Shown: piece by piece, positions 62,870 through 64,000 of the stretch | How positions within the stretch are numbered: position 1 is the stretch's first letter | How the letters are laid out: the number at the start of each line of letters is the position of its first letter | From: Carya illinoinensis | Taxonomy: Eukaryota; Streptophyta; Magnoliopsida; Fagales; Juglandaceae | Assembly (NCBI RefSeq): GCF_018687715.1 | Contig: NC_056762.1 | Location: 20,659,364 to 20,723,363 of the forward strand | Length of the DNA stretch: 64,000 bases | Direction: 5' to 3' | The notes under the pieces: model-generated | The model's input: only the letters and a program-made list of their open reading frames with translations | The model's database searches: none | Told to the model about the DNA's origin: nothing | Position numbers and translations under genes: made by a program

Positions 62870-64000
62870 TGTCAAATGGATTGAATGCCTCCATTGTGAG
62901 GATTTCTTGTCATTATAAAGGCACCAAAGTGCAATATACACGGCTAGAATTAAGCCTAGATTACAGTAAATAAAATCTGTCTACGTATGGAAACTAGCCC
63001 TCTGTACAAATTCTAAGTAAATAAATATATACAAGTGTCTAAAGATAAATAAGGAAACATAGAGCATATCACGCTAACATCCCCCCTCAAATTGATGCTG
63101 GGTGGTCAAGAAGCATCAATTTGCTGACAAGAAATTGATGACGCTGTCGTGTCATGGCCTTTGTAAACACATCGGCGATCTGGAGATTAGTAGAAACATG
63201 AGGAAGCGTAATTATACGAGAGTCCAAGATTTCCCGAATGAAATGACAATCCACCTCAATATGTTTGGTACGTTCATAAAACACAGGATTGGCAGCAATC
63301 TGAATGGCACTGGTGTTGTCAGCATGGAGAGGGGTAGGAGAGGACTGAACACAACCAATTTCAGCAAGGAGACCCCGAAGCCAGAGAATCTCAGAACACC
63401 CAGCGGACATTGCACGGTATTCAGACTCAGTAGAAGATTTGGAGACACGATCCTGTTTCTTACTTTTCCAAGAGAGTAAGGAGTCACCAAGAAACATGCA
63501 CCAACCTGTAACAGATCGGCGTGTATCAGGGACAACCTGCCCAATCAGCATCACTGTAAGCCACAAGACGAAGAGGAGTGCCAGTAGGAAAGAACAAGCC
63601 ACGACTAGGGGGAACCTCGAAGATATCGAATATACGACGAACAACAGCCAAGTGGAGATGACGTGGAGCCTGCATGAACTGACTCACCTGCTGGACAGCA
63701 AAGGAAATATCAGGGCGAGTAATAGTCAAATAATTCAGACTCCCCACTAACTGTCGATAGAGAGTGGGGGTCAGAGAGTAGATCACCCTCTTCCCGACGA
63801 TACTTCGTGTTCACTTCCAGAGGAGTATCTACAGAAGAAGTATCCTGAAGGCCAGCCAAAGTAATCAGATCTTGAGTGTATTTATGCTGGTTCAAAAAAA
63901 TGCCAGAAGGATCAGTATGGACTTCCAACCCCAAGAAGTAAGTAAGAGGACCAAGATCCCTTCATATGAAAGGAGGCTTAGAGATGATGCTACAATTGGG
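62870..64000 (-). mobile_element. Copia-4: 3' end of another antisense copia element (continues past window)
   Basis: A 3' LTR candidate at 62870-63079 runs tgtcaaatgg to cgctaaca, next to polypurine tract atttgagggggga. The tgtcaa start and length fit Copia-1 and Copia-3. A shorter reading from 62895 (tgtgagg) is possible. The body enters from the right edge, so 5' LTR and target duplication cannot be checked. Confidence 0.85.
63087..64000 (-). pseudogene. Copia-4 pol C-terminus: end of RT and RNase H (disrupted)
   Basis: Right to left: MGLEVHTDPSGIFLNQHKYT and [20 protein letters not shown], then after a frameshift [20 protein letters not shown] and SDADWAGCP, another frameshift at about 63535, then [52 protein letters not shown] and KLMLLDHPASI at 63087. 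The key RNase H residues remain. Three frame breaks within 0.9 kb. Confidence 0.85.

Noticed and set aside
62581..62973. 130-codon plus-strand frame after W26
   Set aside because: It spans a strong splice donor region, a poly-G run and GA-rich sequence, with no family resemblance.
1..64000. CRISPR arrays, operons, prophages or a novel defence system
   Set aside because: The window is plant nuclear DNA with spliced exons and eukaryotic transposons. No spaced short repeats or prokaryotic gene clusters were seen.

Overview
This window is nuclear DNA from a higher plant. The evidence is a conserved plant gene in 26 short exons, AT-rich introns, and plant-type Ty1/copia elements, L1-like LINEs, MITEs and a SINE. 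The density of related LINE fragments fits a woody eudicot, perhaps Fagales, but that placement is only an inference.

One host gene runs left to right across almost the whole window. It encodes a TARBP1/Trm3-like protein: a long alpha-helical (ARM/HEAT-like) region followed by a SpoU-type (SPOUT) RNA 2'-O-methyltransferase domain. The family methylates G18 of tRNAs. I could join 26 exons between 1561 and 62534 in one open frame (3,682 bp, about 1,227 codons). Every junction keeps phase; one (W6/W7) appears to use a GC donor, and one exon (W23) is tentative. The gene starts before base 1. The last SpoU motifs, with the cofactor-binding knot, lie beyond base 64000.

Almost everything else is intron filled with transposons. 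1-1.6 kb: a MITE, a 248-bp tandem duplication and a triplicated splice-acceptor segment. 2.1-6.3 kb: a MITE and LINE relics. 6.6-13.2 kb: an old copia relic and a LINE containing a MITE and a hAT-like element. 13.2-18.6 kb: a compact exon cluster with one LINE fragment. 18.6-23.4 kb: a LINE and a Tourist-like MITE. 23.6-32.8 kb: Copia-1, nearly intact, with 5-bp target duplications. 33-38.4 kb: short exons, LINE fragments and a MITE. 38.4-51.8 kb: a rearranged LINE interrupted by Copia-2. 54.8-61 kb: a Tourist-like MITE interrupted by Copia-3, which itself carries a SINE and an unidentified A-tailed insert. 62.9-64 kb: the 3' end of Copia-4.

All four copia elements lie antisense to the host gene. 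All are disrupted or incomplete in this window, so none can be called a working element. I found no tRNA or rRNA gene, no CRISPR array and no second host gene. The window looks like a transposon-swollen housekeeping gene rather than a new biological system. The most notable points are the nested insertions that can be read at base level, the GC-AG intron, the triplicated acceptor and the shared GCACC target site.
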